From assembly GCF_001636545.1 (NCBI RefSeq), contig NZ_JFHK01000002.1, forward strand, positions 247,908 to 311,907: DNA of 64,000 nt. Direction: 5' to 3'. The DNA is from Kosmotoga arenicorallina S304 (GTDB lineage Bacteria > Thermotogota > Thermotogae > Petrotogales > Kosmotogaceae). Positions 1-10,678 of the stretch are shown piece by piece. The position numbers and the translations under genes are program-made. The notes beneath the pieces are model-generated. The model was not told the DNA's origin, did not search any database, and saw nothing but the letters and a program-made list of their open reading frames with translations. Positions within the stretch are counted from its first letter, which is position 1. Every line of letters starts with the position of its first letter.

Positions 1-2
1 AG

Positions 3-1019
3 CTTCTTGAGTATCTGGAACAGGTGAAACTGCTGAAAAGCAAAACCCGCGAGTATTACACCAGCGCTGTGAACAATTTCAGGAATTCTTTCAGCATCTA
101 TCCTGTCTTCGGAAAACCCCTGTGGTATCTGGGTGGCTTTGGTGTGAAACCTGAAAGACTTTCCCTGGAAGGCTATTCTCTGGAAGATAAGATAAAGACT
201 ATGGTTGGCGAAGATCCATATGCAGATATGATCGTGAATGAGTTCAAAGGTAATACAAACATAATACCCTTGCCGGAAAAAGAAATAAGAACAATCCCCT
301 TCAAGGCATTTTTTGAGAATTACGGAAGTGCCATTTCCGAAGAAATATCTTTACAGATAAATCTTGATCTTTTAGTGCAAATACAGATGACTCTGGACGC
401 TATTGATTATTATGAAGCTTCCATGATCTTTTTCAGCGAAAGACAGACACCAAAAATTGTGGGGAGTTTATATGAACAGCTCTATAAAAATCTTAAAGCA
501 TACCTTATTGCAATGCCGCAAGAGGTAAATAACATAAACATCAGCGAACTGCGTTCCCTTGTTGAAAAACTCAAGGATTACACTTCGAGAATGTCCCTTT
601 ACTATTATGATCTCGCTGTGACATTGTTGCCAGGAACATGGAGCAGGTATCCAGACTGGGAAAACATTTATGCACAGTACATGGAGGCGGTTGTTACCAC
701 TCAGGATCAACCCGAAGAAGCAACCAAAATGCTCATCGATATCGCAAGAAAACATGCCTTTATTAGCAAGGCAATGTGGGAAGGCGGAAGGTATGGAATA
801 CCTGATGATACCCTTGAAATCTGTCTCGAATATGCACGGGAAAATCTTATTGAAAATGTAACCCTGTATAGAAGTTTTATGGAAAAAGTCTTAATGGCTT
901 ACAAAGATATAAAAGTGCTAATCGCTGATAAAATAGAAACAATGACATCTGATAAATTGAAAAATCGCATGGAGAATTTCCTGCAAATTTATGATGCTAT
1001 AAACTCCAGCATCGAGTGA
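3..1019 (+). CDS. Unknown helical protein, 5'-truncated by window edge
   Basis: The frame is open from base 3 with no stop before the first possible start (GTG at 24), so the true start probably lies outside the window. At least 338 residues are visible, mostly helical with many Tyr, Glu and Lys; no signal peptide or membrane segment is seen in the visible part. I do not recognise the family. The stop is followed by a 65-base gap holding the metG promoter, so this gene probably ends its own unit. No function is proposed. Confidence 0.75.
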   Translation, partial: LLEYLEQVKLLKSKTREYYTSAVNNFRNSFSIYPVFGKPLWYLGGFGVKPERLSLEGYSLEDKIKTMVGEDPYADMIVNEFKGNTNIIPLPEKEIRTIPFKAFFENYGSAISEEISLQINLDLLVQIQMTLDAIDYYEASMIFFSERQTPKIVGSLYEQLYKNLKAYLIAMPQEVNNINISELRSLVEKLKDYTSRMSLYYYDLAVTLLPGTWSRYPDWENIYAQYMEAVVTTQDQPEEATKMLIDIARKHAFISKAMWEGGRYGIPDDTLEICLEYARENLIENVTLYRSFMEKVLMAYKDIKVLIADKIETMTSDKLKNRMENFLQIYDAINSSIE

Positions 1020-1055
1020 AAACTCAAAAGATTATACGATTGTATACATATAAAA

Positions 1056-1064
1056 TGTTATAAT
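1056..1064 (+). promoter_or_regulatory. Extended -10 promoter element for metG
   Basis: TGT precedes a perfect TATAAT (1059-1064), giving an extended -10. It lies 21 bases before the metG start, and no clear -35 is visible at the right distance. A GGAGGTG ribosome site follows at 1073-1079. Confidence 0.55.
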
Positions 1065-1084
1065 TAATTACTGGAGGTGTGCCG

Positions 1085-3004
1085 ATGAAAGGTACGTTTT
1101 ACGTTACCACGCCGATTTATTACATAAACTCTGAACCTCATATTGGCTCAGCATATACGACAATTGTGGCTGACGTTGTCGCGAGGTATAAAAGGCTCGA
1201 CGGTTATGATGTCTTTTTTCTGACCGGTACTGATGAACACGGGCAAAAAGTTCTTCAAGCAGCTGAAGCAAGAGGTATGTCACCCCAGCAATTTTGTGAT
1301 GAACTTGCTGGAAAATTCAAGAAACTATGGGAAGAGCTAAAAATAACTAATAACTATTTTGTTCGCACAACTGATGAAACTCACATGAAAACGGTTCAGT
1401 ACTTTATCGATAAAATGAAGGGAAATGGCGATATTTATAAAGGCCAATATGAAGGCTGGTACTGCGTCCCCTGCGAAACTTTCTGGACCGAAGAAGATGT
1501 TGGAAGTGAAAGAATCTGTCCCTCCTGTGGAAGAGAAGTAAAGAAAGTCAAAGAGGAAAATTATTTTTTCAGGCTTTCGAAATACAATGATGCTCTTTTG
1601 AAGCTTTTCAAGGAAAATCCCGAATTTGTTCAGCCAGATTTCAGGCGCAATGAAATGCTGAAAATTCTTGAGGATGGCTTAAGAGATCTCAGCATAACAA
1701 GAACCTCATTCAAATGGGGAGTTCCCATGCCCGATGACCCTGAACATGTGATATACGTTTGGGTTGACGCTTTAATTAACTACATAAGCGCTATTGGTTA
1801 TCCCCATGATATGGAAAAGTTTGAAAAATACTGGCCAGCAGATGTACACCTGATAGGAAAGGAAATCAACCGTTTTCATTCGCTGATATGGCCAGCGATG
1901 CTCATGTCAGCAGGACTTCCCCTTCCAAAACAGATATTTGCCCATGGCTGGTTAACGGTAAATGGTCAAAAGATTTCAAAATCTCTTGGTAACGCAATAG
2001 ATCCAAGGGAATTCGTCAAGACATACGGAAATGACGCTGTTCGATATTACCTGCTGAAAGATATTCAATTCGGACGTGATGGAGATTTTTCAGAAGAAAA
2101 TCTCATTACTCGCATCAATGCCGATCTGGCGAATGACCTGGGAAATCTACTCCACAGAACACAGGCAATGATCAAAAAATTCAACGAAGACACCATTCCT
2201 GAACCCGGTGAAACGGATTCCGTGGATGAAAACCTCATTGCCCTTGCAAAGAAAACCATTACAGTTTACAGAGAGCATATGGATAAGCTGAAATTCACAC
2301 AGGCTCTCGAAGCTATATGGGAACTCGTAAAACACGCAAATAAATACATAGACCTTACAGAACCGTGGAAACTGGGGAAACTTCCAGAAAAGAAAAGCCG
2401 CTTGAACACCGTTCTCTACAATCTTGCGGAGGTATTAAGACTAGTTTCGCTAATGATAGCACCCATTACGCCTGATACATCGAATGAAATCCTTAAACGC
2501 CTAGGAACAGATGTAGCGAAAGATTTCGAATCCCTTGAATGGGGGAGGATTGAGATAGGCTCAGAATTAGTACACGGCTTACCTTTGTTTCCAAGAATCG
2601 ACCCGAAAGAACATCGCTGGGTTTCAAAAGCTTTTGAAGGTGTCACTAATGAAAAAGCACAGGCCGAAGAATCTGACAATCTTATAGAAATTGGTGATTT
2701 CGCTCGGGTAGAGTTGAGAGTAGGTAAGATCCTGGAAGCTGAAAAGATAAATAAGTCCAAGAAGCTGCTAAAGCTTCAAATGGATCTTGGAGACCTCGGA
2801 AGAAGGCAGATAGTGGCTGGCATAGCTCAGCATTACGAGCCTGAAGAACTCATTGGGCTTAAAGTAGTTGTTGTCACAAACTTGAAACCTGTCAAGCTGA
2901 TGGGTGAAGAATCGAAAGGCATGCTGCTTGCAGCAAAGGATGGAAAAAAATTGACCGTATTAACAGTTCAACGCGACATAGAACCCGGAGCTAAGATATC
3001 CTGA
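1085..3004 (+). CDS. metG: Methionyl-tRNA synthetase
   Basis: Charges tRNA-Met with methionine in the cytoplasm (639 residues). The class I HIGH-type motif is EPHIGSAYT near residue 20, and the KMSKS loop is KISKSLGN near residue 300. A zinc-binding knuckle of two Cys pairs (CVPC and CPSC) lies near residues 125-150. The C-terminal ~110 residues form a Trbp111-like tRNA-binding OB fold ([12 protein letters not shown]), so this is the form with a fused dimerisation domain. ATG 1085 is chosen over GTG 1079 because GTG overlaps the GGAGGTG ribosome site. gyrA follows 25 bases downstream, probably co-transcribed. Confidence 0.97.
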   Translation: MKGTFYVTTPIYYINSEPHIGSAYTTIVADVVARYKRLDGYDVFFLTGTDEHGQKVLQAAEARGMSPQQFCDELAGKFKKLWEELKITNNYFVRTTDETHMKTVQYFIDKMKGNGDIYKGQYEGWYCVPCETFWTEEDVGSERICPSCGREVKKVKEENYFFRLSKYNDALLKLFKENPEFVQPDFRRNEMLKILEDGLRDLSITRTSFKWGVPMPDDPEHVIYVWVDALINYISAIGYPHDMEKFEKYWPADVHLIGKEINRFHSLIWPAMLMSAGLPLPKQIFAHGWLTVNGQKISKSLGNAIDPREFVKTYGNDAVRYYLLKDIQFGRDGDFSEENLITRINADLANDLGNLLHRTQAMIKKFNEDTIPEPGETDSVDENLIALAKKTITVYREHMDKLKFTQALEAIWELVKHANKYIDLTEPWKLGKLPEKKSRLNTVLYNLAEVLRLVSLMIAPITPDTSNEILKRLGTDVAKDFESLEWGRIEIGSELVHGLPLFPRIDPKEHRWVSKAFEGVTNEKAQAEESDNLIEIGDFARVELRVGKILEAEKINKSKKLLKLQMDLGDLGRRQIVAGIAQHYEPEELIGLKVVVVTNLKPVKLMGEESKGMLLAAKDGKKLTVLTVQRDIEPGAKIS

Positions 3005-3029
3005 GTCGAGATTTGAGAGGAGGTTTCGA

Positions 3030-5456
3030 ATGCCAGAAAACATAATACCAAAACCAATCAATGATGAGATGATAGATGCCTACATGCTCTATTCCATGAG
3101 TGTTATAGTGGGTAGGGCTATCCCCGATGTAAGAGACGGTTTAAAGCCTGTTCAGCGAAGAATCCTTTATGGGATGCTAGCGCTTGGACTCAGGCACAAT
3201 CAGTCCTTTAAAAAGAGTGCAAGAATTGTCGGTGAAGTAATGGGTAAATTTCACCCTCACGGCGATATGGCTATTTACGACACCCTTGTTCGTATGGCTC
3301 AGCCTTTTTCAATGCGCTATCCGCTTATTGACGGTCAGGGAAACTTTGGCTCTATAGATAGAGATCCCCCTGCAGCAATGCGTTACACGGAAGCCAGATT
3401 GAAAAACATAGCCGAAGAAATGCTTCAGGATATTGATAAGAACACCGTTGACATGATGCCGAATTTTGATGGCTCACTCGAAGAACCTGTGGTTCTGCCA
3501 TCTCGCATACCAAACTTGCTCATGAACGGTGCTTCCGGAATAGCGGTCGGGATGATGACCAATATCCCTCCTCACAATTTAAGGGAATTGGTTGCCGCTA
3601 TTGATGCTCTTATTGATGACCCCGAGATTGCCAACGAAGAGCTTCTAAACTACGTAAAGGGTCCTGATTTCCCAACAGGTGGAATAATCATGGACAAAGA
3701 CGGCATGCGCAAGATATACACCGAGGGAAAAGGCCGTTTTGTTATACGGGGCGTTGCCGAAATCCAGGAAGTCAGAGGAAACCTGTGCATTGTGATAACG
3801 GAAATCCCCTATTCAGTTTCAAAAGCTGATTTGATAGAGCAGATGGCAGCCGCTGCTCAGAGTCACAGGGACATTCAGATAAGGAACATACGCGATGAGT
3901 CAGATAAAAGAGGGTTAAGGGTTGTTGTTGAACTGAAGCGAGGTGCAGATCCTAATGTGGTTCTAAATCTTCTTTACAAGCATACATCCCTGCAGGTGTC
4001 CTATACCGCCCAGATGCTTGTTATAGACGAGAAAAAACGCCCGAAAGTGATGACCCTGAAAGAATTGTTAAAATCTTTTGTAAACCACAGGTTTGAGGTT
4101 ATCACAAGGCGTACGGAATACGATCTTGAACAGGATTCAAAACGCGCACATATAGTTGAAGGTCTTACAAAGGCTACGAGGTCTATCGACACAGTTGTTG
4201 ACATCATAAGAAATTCACCAGATACCCAGCAAGCCATTAAAAATCTCATAGAAACTCTTGATGTAAGCGAGACTCAAGCTCAGGCTATTCTCGATATGCG
4301 TCTCGGAAAATTAACCTCTCTGGAAATCGACAAGCTGATAAAGGAATACAGCGAACTCGTCTCACGAATTGAAGCTTACAGAAAAATCCTTTCCGACCCA
4401 AAGAATATTTATGGAATAATTAAAGAAGAGCTTGAGGAAATCAACGCAAAATATGGCGATGAAAGGAAAACAAAGATCACCAATGACATATCAGGTGATT
4501 TCAATGTGGAAGATGTAATACCAGACGATGATATTGTGGTCGCTGTAACCCACAAAGGATATATAAAATCCACACCTCTGGAAAGCTATCGAATGCAAGG
4601 CCGTGGAGGCAAAGGGGTTCGTGGAATAAAAACCAAAAATGAGGATTTCGTGACCAACATACTCACTACGACTCGCCTTAGCAAAACTGTGATTATCACT
4701 TCAAAGGGAAAAGCTTACCTTATTAACAATCATCAGCTCGATTATTCCTCGCGCGATTCAAGGGGAAAGCTTCTTGCTAATTACGTCAAAATCGATCCCG
4801 ATGAAACGGTTCAGGCTGTTCTCTCAGCGCGCAAAGAAAATATCGAAGAAAAAGCCTTGATCATCACTACAAGAAAAGGGAAAATCAAGAGAACGCCCTT
4901 TGCTGCTTTTGCGAATTCCAGGATTTCCGGTATAAAGGCAATTACCCTGAACGAAGGCGATGAAGTTGTGAGTGCCATGATAAGCGAAAATGAAGACGAT
5001 ACTGTACTCATATCAACATCAATGGGTATGGTGATCAGGTTCCCGGTATCTCAAATAAGGCCCATGGGAAGAAGCGCAGCTGGCGTTATAGGGATAAAGC
5101 TGCGGGGAAATGATACGGTGGTGTCAAGCAACGTAGTGACAGCCAATGATCAGCGCTATCTTTTCACAGCAACAGAATGGGGTGTGGGAAAGAGAACGCC
5201 ACTCAGTGAATATCGCCCGCAAAACCGCGGTGGAATGGGATTGAAAAATTTATATGGCATCGACAGAATTGGAACGGTAATCGACGCACTTGTGGTAACA
5301 GACGAAGACGAACTAATTGTCATCACAAAGGCAGGAATGTCAATAAGAATCCCTGTATCGCAAATAAGACCAACCCGGAGAATAACCAAAGGTGTGAAAA
5401 TAGTTGAATTGAAAGAAGATGACAGTGTTGCCAGCATGGCTGTTATAGCTGACTGA
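3030..5456 (+). CDS. gyrA: DNA gyrase subunit A
   Basis: Breakage-reunion subunit of type II topoisomerase, 808 residues. The catalytic tyrosine lies in [10 protein letters not shown] near residue 120. The C-terminal half is a beta-pinwheel DNA-wrapping domain carrying a GyrA box ([11 protein letters not shown]), which favours GyrA over ParC. SD GAGGAGG precedes the ATG. The gene lies between metG and lexA on the same strand, and no gyrB is in the window. The length is typical of thermophilic GyrA. Confidence 0.96.
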   Translation: MPENIIPKPINDEMIDAYMLYSMSVIVGRAIPDVRDGLKPVQRRILYGMLALGLRHNQSFKKSARIVGEVMGKFHPHGDMAIYDTLVRMAQPFSMRYPLIDGQGNFGSIDRDPPAAMRYTEARLKNIAEEMLQDIDKNTVDMMPNFDGSLEEPVVLPSRIPNLLMNGASGIAVGMMTNIPPHNLRELVAAIDALIDDPEIANEELLNYVKGPDFPTGGIIMDKDGMRKIYTEGKGRFVIRGVAEIQEVRGNLCIVITEIPYSVSKADLIEQMAAAAQSHRDIQIRNIRDESDKRGLRVVVELKRGADPNVVLNLLYKHTSLQVSYTAQMLVIDEKKRPKVMTLKELLKSFVNHRFEVITRRTEYDLEQDSKRAHIVEGLTKATRSIDTVVDIIRNSPDTQQAIKNLIETLDVSETQAQAILDMRLGKLTSLEIDKLIKEYSELVSRIEAYRKILSDPKNIYGIIKEELEEINAKYGDERKTKITNDISGDFNVEDVIPDDDIVVAVTHKGYIKSTPLESYRMQGRGGKGVRGIKTKNEDFVTNILTTTRLSKTVIITSKGKAYLINNHQLDYSSRDSRGKLLANYVKIDPDETVQAVLSARKENIEEKALIITTRKGKIKRTPFAAFANSRISGIKAITLNEGDEVVSAMISENEDDTVLISTSMGMVIRFPVSQIRPMGRSAAGVIGIKLRGNDTVVSSNVVTANDQRYLFTATEWGVGKRTPLSEYRPQNRGGMGLKNLYGIDRIGTVIDALVVTDEDELIVITKAGMSIRIPVSQIRPTRRITKGVKIVELKEDDSVASMAVIAD

Positions 5457-5472
5457 GTTAGGGGGTGAGAGA

Positions 5473-6099
5473 GTGACACTCACAGAACGTCAAAGGGAGA
5501 TATTGGAGTACATTGAGAATTTCATCAAACTAAATGGATATCCACCCAGCATAAGGGACATATGCAATGATTTTGGCATTGCTTCACCGCGGGGAGTTGC
5601 AAAACACCTTGAAGCCCTTGAAAAGAAAGGTTATATTGAACGCACAGGTGTTTCAAGAGGCATCAGGGTGATCAAGCAAGCTGATGGGAAGCTGACCACA
5701 GATGAAAACGACGTCGTGATGCTCCCGGTAGTGGGGACGATAGCTGCTGGAGAAGCAATTCAAGCGATAGAAAACAGAGAAGATTCCATCCCTGTACCGA
5801 TGTGGATGATACGTCGGGGATTTGAGTATTACATACTGAAAGTAACAGGAAACAGCATGATAGACTCCCACATAATGAATGGAGACCACGTGGTCATAAG
5901 AAGGCAGGATTGGGCAAATAACGGCGATATAGTGGTAGCACTTATTGATGGAGAAAATGCTACACTGAAAAAATACGAGAACAACGGCCCGAAAGTCAGA
6001 CTTATTCCATCTAATCCCGATATGCTTCCCATTGTAGTAGAGGCGAATAGAGTCAGGATTCAAGGAAAACTTGTCGGTTTGCTTAGGTGGTATAGATAA
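5473..6099 (+). CDS. lexA: LexA repressor (SOS regulator, S24 self-cleaving)
   Basis: A 208-residue SOS repressor. The N-terminal winged HTH opens with LTERQREILEYIENFI. The Ala-Gly cleavage site is in VGTIAAGEAI, the catalytic Ser in GNSMIDSHI and the catalytic Lys in ATLKKY. The start is GTG 5473 behind a GGGGGTGAG ribosome site, 16 bases after the gyrA stop, so it is probably read from the metG/gyrA transcript. No obvious palindromic SOS box was seen just upstream, so autoregulation is not evident here. Confidence 0.95.
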   Translation: MTLTERQREILEYIENFIKLNGYPPSIRDICNDFGIASPRGVAKHLEALEKKGYIERTGVSRGIRVIKQADGKLTTDENDVVMLPVVGTIAAGEAIQAIENREDSIPVPMWMIRRGFEYYILKVTGNSMIDSHIMNGDHVVIRRQDWANNGDIVVALIDGENATLKKYENNGPKVRLIPSNPDMLPIVVEANRVRIQGKLVGLLRWYR

Positions 6100-6117
6100 C
6101 ATACAGGAGTGAAAACA

Positions 6118-6576
6118 ATGAAGATAGCCATTGCATCAGATCATGCGGGATATTTCCTCAAACAGGATTTGATTCCTTATTTAAAGGAACTCGGGCATGA
6201 TGTGAAGGATTTAGGAACTGACTCGGAAAATTCTGTGGATTATCCCGATTTTGCAAAAAAATTAGCTGAAGAGATCAAAACCGGAACTCAGGATCGTGGA
6301 ATACTGATCTGCGGCACCGGCATTGGAATGTCAATTGCGGCTAACAGATATAAAGGCGTTAGGGCAGCATTGTGTCTAATTCCCGAAATGGCCGAATTAT
6401 CGAGAAAACATAACGATGCCAATGTCCTCGTGCTTGCAGGTAGGCTTATGGGAGTGGAATTGGCTCGATGGGTGGTGAAAAAATTTCTTGATACGGATTT
6501 TGAAGGCGGTCGCCATGCCAGAAGGGTCCTAAAAATTGAAGAAGACCCGATGAAACAAGGTGGAAAGCATAGATGA
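6118..6576 (+). CDS. rpiB: Ribose-5-phosphate isomerase B
   Basis: Interconverts ribose-5-phosphate and ribulose-5-phosphate in the pentose phosphate pathway (152 residues). The N-terminal SDHAGY motif and the active-site Cys in ICGTGIGMSIAANR are the RpiB signature, and the length is normal. ATG 6118 is preferred over the in-frame GTG at 6109, which overlaps the AGGAG ribosome site. Its last four bases overlap the next start, implying translational coupling. An allose-phosphate isomerase role is an alternative. Confidence 0.94.
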   Translation: MKIAIASDHAGYFLKQDLIPYLKELGHDVKDLGTDSENSVDYPDFAKKLAEEIKTGTQDRGILICGTGIGMSIAANRYKGVRAALCLIPEMAELSRKHNDANVLVLAGRLMGVELARWVVKKFLDTDFEGGRHARRVLKIEEDPMKQGGKHR

Positions 6577-7541
6577 AAATTTTTTATGATAGGCGACATC
6601 TCTTACATTCACCCCAAAAAGAGATTGACAACGGTGAGTGGGTTGAAAATCCTGAAAAGCCACTGAGAATAGAAGCTATCCGTGAGCGGATGGAAAGCCT
6701 TTTTGGTTATGCAATCCAGGAGAGCAAATATCATTTTGATTCTTACATATATCTCGTCCATGAACCTGAATACGTTGATTGGTTAAAAAGGAAATCAGGA
6801 GAGATTGAAGCTGGAAAGGAATATTTCCCCGAAGTCTTTGGATACGACAAAGTCTTTGACACAGGGACACCCATCACGAGAAACAGTTACAACATCTCAC
6901 TAACCGCTGTTGCAACAACCCTATCAGCTGCTGACTCCATTTTAGATGGTGAGAATGTTGCTTATGCTTTATGCAGACCTCCGGGCCATCATGCGACACG
7001 TTCTCTGGCAGGTGGCTACTGCTATTTCAACAACGCCGCTATCGCTGCTCGCTATTATCAAAAATACACACAGGGTTATGTGGCAATACTCGATCTGGAT
7101 TTTCATCATGGAAATGGCACTCAGGAGATCTTCTACACTGATTCAACCGTGCTTTACGTGTCAATACACGGTTCGCCTGAAAAGTATTATCCCTGGATAA
7201 GCGGGCACAGCTGGGAAATAGGCGAAGACGAAGGACTCGGGTATAATTTCAATTTTCCTCTGGACGGTGATATAACAGGTTCTGATTATCTTAGAACACT
7301 TGAAAAAGCCCTCGTGGAAGTGGAGACCTTTGATCCTGATCTCCTGATAGTTTCACTGGGTTTTGATACCCATACTGAAGACCCTATGGGGTATTTTTCC
7401 CTTGTAGATAGTGATTTTTTCATGATAGGAAAACAGCTGTCCGGACTGGATCTGCCTTTGTTGATCGTGCAGGAAGGCGGTTACAATGCCGATGCGAATG
7501 GAAGAGCGGCTGTGAATTTTTTCAGCGGCATGCTGAAATAA
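6573..7541 (+). CDS. Histone deacetylase / acetylpolyamine amidohydrolase-like
   Basis: A 322-residue zinc deacetylase of the arginase/deacetylase fold. The core motifs are RPPGHHA (His pair), DLDFHHGNGTQE (metal-binding Asp and His) and SLGFDTHTEDP (second metal Asp). It is a class II HDAC/AcuC/acetylpolyamine amidohydrolase homologue, and the substrate in this organism cannot be read from sequence. The ATG overlaps the rpiB stop, so the two are coupled. It is the last plus-strand gene before the shared terminator. Confidence 0.88.
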   Translation: MKIFYDRRHLLHSPQKEIDNGEWVENPEKPLRIEAIRERMESLFGYAIQESKYHFDSYIYLVHEPEYVDWLKRKSGEIEAGKEYFPEVFGYDKVFDTGTPITRNSYNISLTAVATTLSAADSILDGENVAYALCRPPGHHATRSLAGGYCYFNNAAIAARYYQKYTQGYVAILDLDFHHGNGTQEIFYTDSTVLYVSIHGSPEKYYPWISGHSWEIGEDEGLGYNFNFPLDGDITGSDYLRTLEKALVEVETFDPDLLIVSLGFDTHTEDPMGYFSLVDSDFFMIGKQLSGLDLPLLIVQEGGYNADANGRAAVNFFSGMLK

Positions 7542-7551
7542 TCAACGGAAT

Positions 7552-7581
7552 AAAAAGCGGGGCTAATACCCCGCTTTTTTT
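7552..7581. terminator. Bidirectional intrinsic terminator
   Basis: An AAAAAGCGGGG arm, a 6-base loop and a CCCCGCTTTTT arm, followed by T residues (A residues on the opposite side). It sits between the convergent HDAC-like gene and bamA-like gene and can serve both strands. Confidence 0.9.
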
Positions 7582-10087
7582 AAAATGCAGGTCCAAAACC
7601 AAAGAAGAAAGTTCCCCAATATGGTTCGCTTTCCTTTGCGTGGAGATACGAATTGTATCCATATCCCAACCTCACTACCCCTATCATGGGAATCGATATA
7701 TCCAGGCTCAAACCGAAATCAATTACGCTATCTTCACCTATAAAATCCGCCAGATTCGGAGTGTCACGATAAAATACTGCATCGGCAAAGGCGGTTATAT
7801 CAACAGGAATGGATCCATTGCTAATCGGGAATCTTATCTGAAGTGATCCGGCTGTTATGCCATAAGACTTCTGGCCAAGAATTGATGAAGTCTTTACCCT
7901 TATATAGTAATCTGGTGAAAGAAGGTATTTTTCATAAACACCTTCATCATTGTTGAAGGGCAAGAGCTGTTCAGCACCCAAACGTATACCGATAACAGGG
8001 CCCGTCACTGGCTGAGTGAATTCTTCTTTACCTCCAAGCTTGATAAATCTCTTGTATTCCGTTCTGAGTCCGAGAAATTCCTGCTCATAGTCTCCGAGCA
8101 AACCCCTCACATAAGCATTTGCTGCGAGCTCTGTTCCTAAATTAGGTCTTATCAGGTCATCCCTGGTTGAGTAATTGTAGTTAACAGAAAGGTACAGACC
8201 GTCAAAACCTGTGATCACGGTTGCGCTTGTAGAACTGGAGGTTGTTTCCGTTGAGACACTTGATTCCTTTGAAATGAATTCAAAGCCAGTGGAAAAACCG
8301 ATCCTGGAGGCGGGAGAAATTCTATATTTAGGTGAGAAAGCGAAGCTGACCTCTGCATATTTTGAGGAGATGGTGGTTGTGGTAGCATCACTTGCATTCG
8401 CCTGTTCCGTTATTTCCGTTTTACCATAATAATTAAAAGCTGCTGAGGTCGATAAATCCCAGTTTGACCCTCCAGCTTTTGGGAGTGAATAACTCAGCGT
8501 TATATTATAAGTTGGAGAACTGGTGGTCGTGGTTGTAGCTCCAAGACTTTCATCGTACTCTTGCTGCTTGTTTTTCTTCAACGGTATGTTAACCGTGAGT
8601 TTGGTGGCAATATCCTGACCATAGCCAAAGGGGTTCAATATACCAACATCGAGATTGAGGTTTATACCATTTTGCCAGCCACCGCCCCCCATGAACTTGC
8701 CGTTTCTGTCCTTTTCTTTAAGCATTACGGTTATATCAAGCGCATCCTTGCTGACGGGGACCGGGTTTATGGTAACCGTTTCAAAATAGTTGGTGCTGTT
8801 CAAAAGGGCATAGGTATTTCTGTAATCATCTAAATTTAACGTTTTTCCCTTTTCGATGACTATTTTATCTTGAATGAGGTAATCGCGAGTTTTCTGCTCT
8901 CCATCGAACTCCACATTAATCTCTCTCACCTTTGGCTCGTGAATCTCAAAGGTCAAGAAGCCCCGCTCCTCATCTACTGAAGTAGATATTGAGGTAAAGG
9001 GATAGCCGTTATCCTGAAAGAGCTTATAAATAGAATTAACAGCAAGAGCGAGCTCTTCATTGGAAAGCTCCTGCCCTTCCTTTAGGTTTGAAGCCTCCAG
9101 AATACGCAATTCGGGCAGGTTTTCATTCCCCTTGATGAAAATCCCATTTATATTGAAAGGCGTTTCTAAATATTCAGCGGGCCTTACATAAAAGCTGATT
9201 GTTTTAGAAGGCTCGACACCTTCCGGCACACTGGCTGGTTTAACGCTCTGAAAGGCATTGTTCAAAGTAAGCAACATAAGCTGGTAAACAGCCTTTTGAT
9301 CCCAGGGGCCTTCCCTGTTCAAAAGATAAGAGCTATAAAGGGCTCTGACCGCATTCACAATATCTTCCTGCTTCGGTACATAATCCTTCTTCTTGTCAAA
9401 GAGCCTCATGATAGCTGCTTTATCATGGTATGATTTGAAAGTCTTCAAAGTCAGCACATCTTTCAATGTCTCACTGAAAGTCTGTGAAAAAGTGCCCTTC
9501 AATTCTACGTCCCAGAGATAATAAGTCCTTATGATAAACCGCACCTCTATTGGCTCTTCTATTTCTTCATTTATGATTTTGGTTTTGTCCTGTGAGGTTT
9601 CCCAGTCGATTTCGTAGAATGGCTCAAAATATCCTTCCTGCTGCAAGGTTGCCGTGAGTTTTTCTTTTGTTCTGGGTATTTCATAAATCAAATTATAGGG
9701 CTTCATTGGATAACCGTTTCTGAAGCTTAAAGCAGATGCTTCAAGGGTATCTGTATCGATGAGTTTTGGACCCACATAGCTGAATTTAATTGTTACTGCC
9801 GGATATTCTTTCAAAACAAGCTTTAATGTTCCACTGGCTTCATCAAAATCATAACTGGCATCTTTGAAGTAACCGCTTTCAAGCAAGCTGGAAATAGACG
9901 CTTCAAGGGTTTCGCGTTCAACCGGTGCCTTTAAGGGGATAGAAAGCATATCCAGGATTTCTCCCCGCGATAAAACTTCATTTCCGGTGACAGATACCTT
10001 TTTTATCGTTATGGGTTCAGCAAACACCGATACCAATGCAAGAACAAATAAAAGCACGAAGAGGGGCTTTCTAAAAGTCGTTTTCAT
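7580..10087 (-). CDS. BamA/Omp85 outer-membrane assembly protein
   Basis: An 835-residue exported protein with an N-terminal signal peptide (hydrophobic LFVLLFVLALVSVF ending in AEP). POTRA-like repeats fill roughly residues 25-430 (for example IKKVSVTGNEVLSRGEI and FNINGIFIKGNENLPE). A ~400-residue beta-barrel follows, ending with alternating aromatic residues and a final Phe (FFFGFGPAF). This fits the Omp85 family that inserts beta-barrels, here into the toga/outer sheath. SD GGAGGT precedes the ATG. It is the last gene of the long minus-strand run. The Thr/Ser-rich stretches are probably barrel loops. Confidence 0.88.
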   Translation of the reverse strand: MKTTFRKPLFVLLFVLALVSVFAEPITIKKVSVTGNEVLSRGEILDMLSIPLKAPVERETLEASISSLLESGYFKDASYDFDEASGTLKLVLKEYPAVTIKFSYVGPKLIDTDTLEASALSFRNGYPMKPYNLIYEIPRTKEKLTATLQQEGYFEPFYEIDWETSQDKTKIINEEIEEPIEVRFIIRTYYLWDVELKGTFSQTFSETLKDVLTLKTFKSYHDKAAIMRLFDKKKDYVPKQEDIVNAVRALYSSYLLNREGPWDQKAVYQLMLLTLNNAFQSVKPASVPEGVEPSKTISFYVRPAEYLETPFNINGIFIKGNENLPELRILEASNLKEGQELSNEELALAVNSIYKLFQDNGYPFTSISTSVDEERGFLTFEIHEPKVREINVEFDGEQKTRDYLIQDKIVIEKGKTLNLDDYRNTYALLNSTNYFETVTINPVPVSKDALDITVMLKEKDRNGKFMGGGGWQNGINLNLDVGILNPFGYGQDIATKLTVNIPLKKNKQQEYDESLGATTTTTSSPTYNITLSYSLPKAGGSNWDLSTSAAFNYYGKTEITEQANASDATTTTISSKYAEVSFAFSPKYRISPASRIGFSTGFEFISKESSVSTETTSSSTSATVITGFDGLYLSVNYNYSTRDDLIRPNLGTELAANAYVRGLLGDYEQEFLGLRTEYKRFIKLGGKEEFTQPVTGPVIGIRLGAEQLLPFNNDEGVYEKYLLSPDYYIRVKTSSILGQKSYGITAGSLQIRFPISNGSIPVDITAFADAVFYRDTPNLADFIGEDSVIDFGLSLDISIPMIGVVRLGYGYNSYLHAKESEPYWGTFFFGFGPAF

Positions 10088-10132
10088 CGCCTGTACCTCC
10101 CATAAAATCTATTATGCTAAATGGATTTGAAA

Positions 10133-10678
10133 TCATAAAAGGGCCTTTTCCGCTCCGGAAATCAATTCCTGAACCATCTTTATTTTGACTGCATTGATGG
10201 CAAAATCGTTCCCTAGAATTTTGATAAAATCCGAACGTGAGAACTCGTAACCTGACTGGTCTTTCTCCCTGCGAATGGTCCAGTAAGTATCTCCGCTCAT
10301 TTGTATAACTGTAACAAGGGTCTGGGCGAGATCACCAACAGGCTGGCAATCAATGTGAGAAAGCACAAAAGTTGCAGAAACTTCTGTTCCCTGCCCCGAC
10401 ATTGATGAAAGTTTGAAATTTCCGCCCGTTGCTTCTGCTGCCTGTTTGAGAAAGGGCAAACCCAGTCCGAATTTTTTAGCCTTTTCTTTTTCGGTGTAAA
10501 AAGGGTCAAGAATCTCCGACATTTTCTCCTTATCAATCCCTTTTCCGTTGTCTGTTATCTTAAAAAAGAAGCGTTTTCCACTCTCTTCGTTAATATGAAG
10601 TTCGATTTTGCTTGCACCAGAATCTACAGCATTCTGGTAAATATCCAGAATATGGTCTGATATTGTCCTCAATCCCAT
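10133..10678 (-). CDS. HATPase_c (anti-sigma/histidine-kinase-type ATPase) protein
   Basis: A 181-residue GHKL ATPase without receiver or dimerisation domains. The N box is HILDIYQNAVDSGAS, the G1 box ITDNGKGI and the G2-like box KFGLGLPFL. Such stand-alone ATPases sit beside PHP, DRTGG and CBS genes in the hydrogenase-linked clusters of Clostridia and Thermotogota (family knowledge), where their role is uncertain. The start at 10678 (MGLRTISDH) is chosen because the family begins there; a longer in-frame start exists at 10711. It overlaps the PHP gene end by ten bases. Confidence 0.75.
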   Translation of the reverse strand: MGLRTISDHILDIYQNAVDSGASKIELHINEESGKRFFFKITDNGKGIDKEKMSEILDPFYTEKEKAKKFGLGLPFLKQAAEATGGNFKLSSMSGQGTEVSATFVLSHIDCQPVGDLAQTLVTVIQMSGDTYWTIRREKDQSGYEFSRSDFIKILGNDFAINAVKIKMVQELISGAEKALL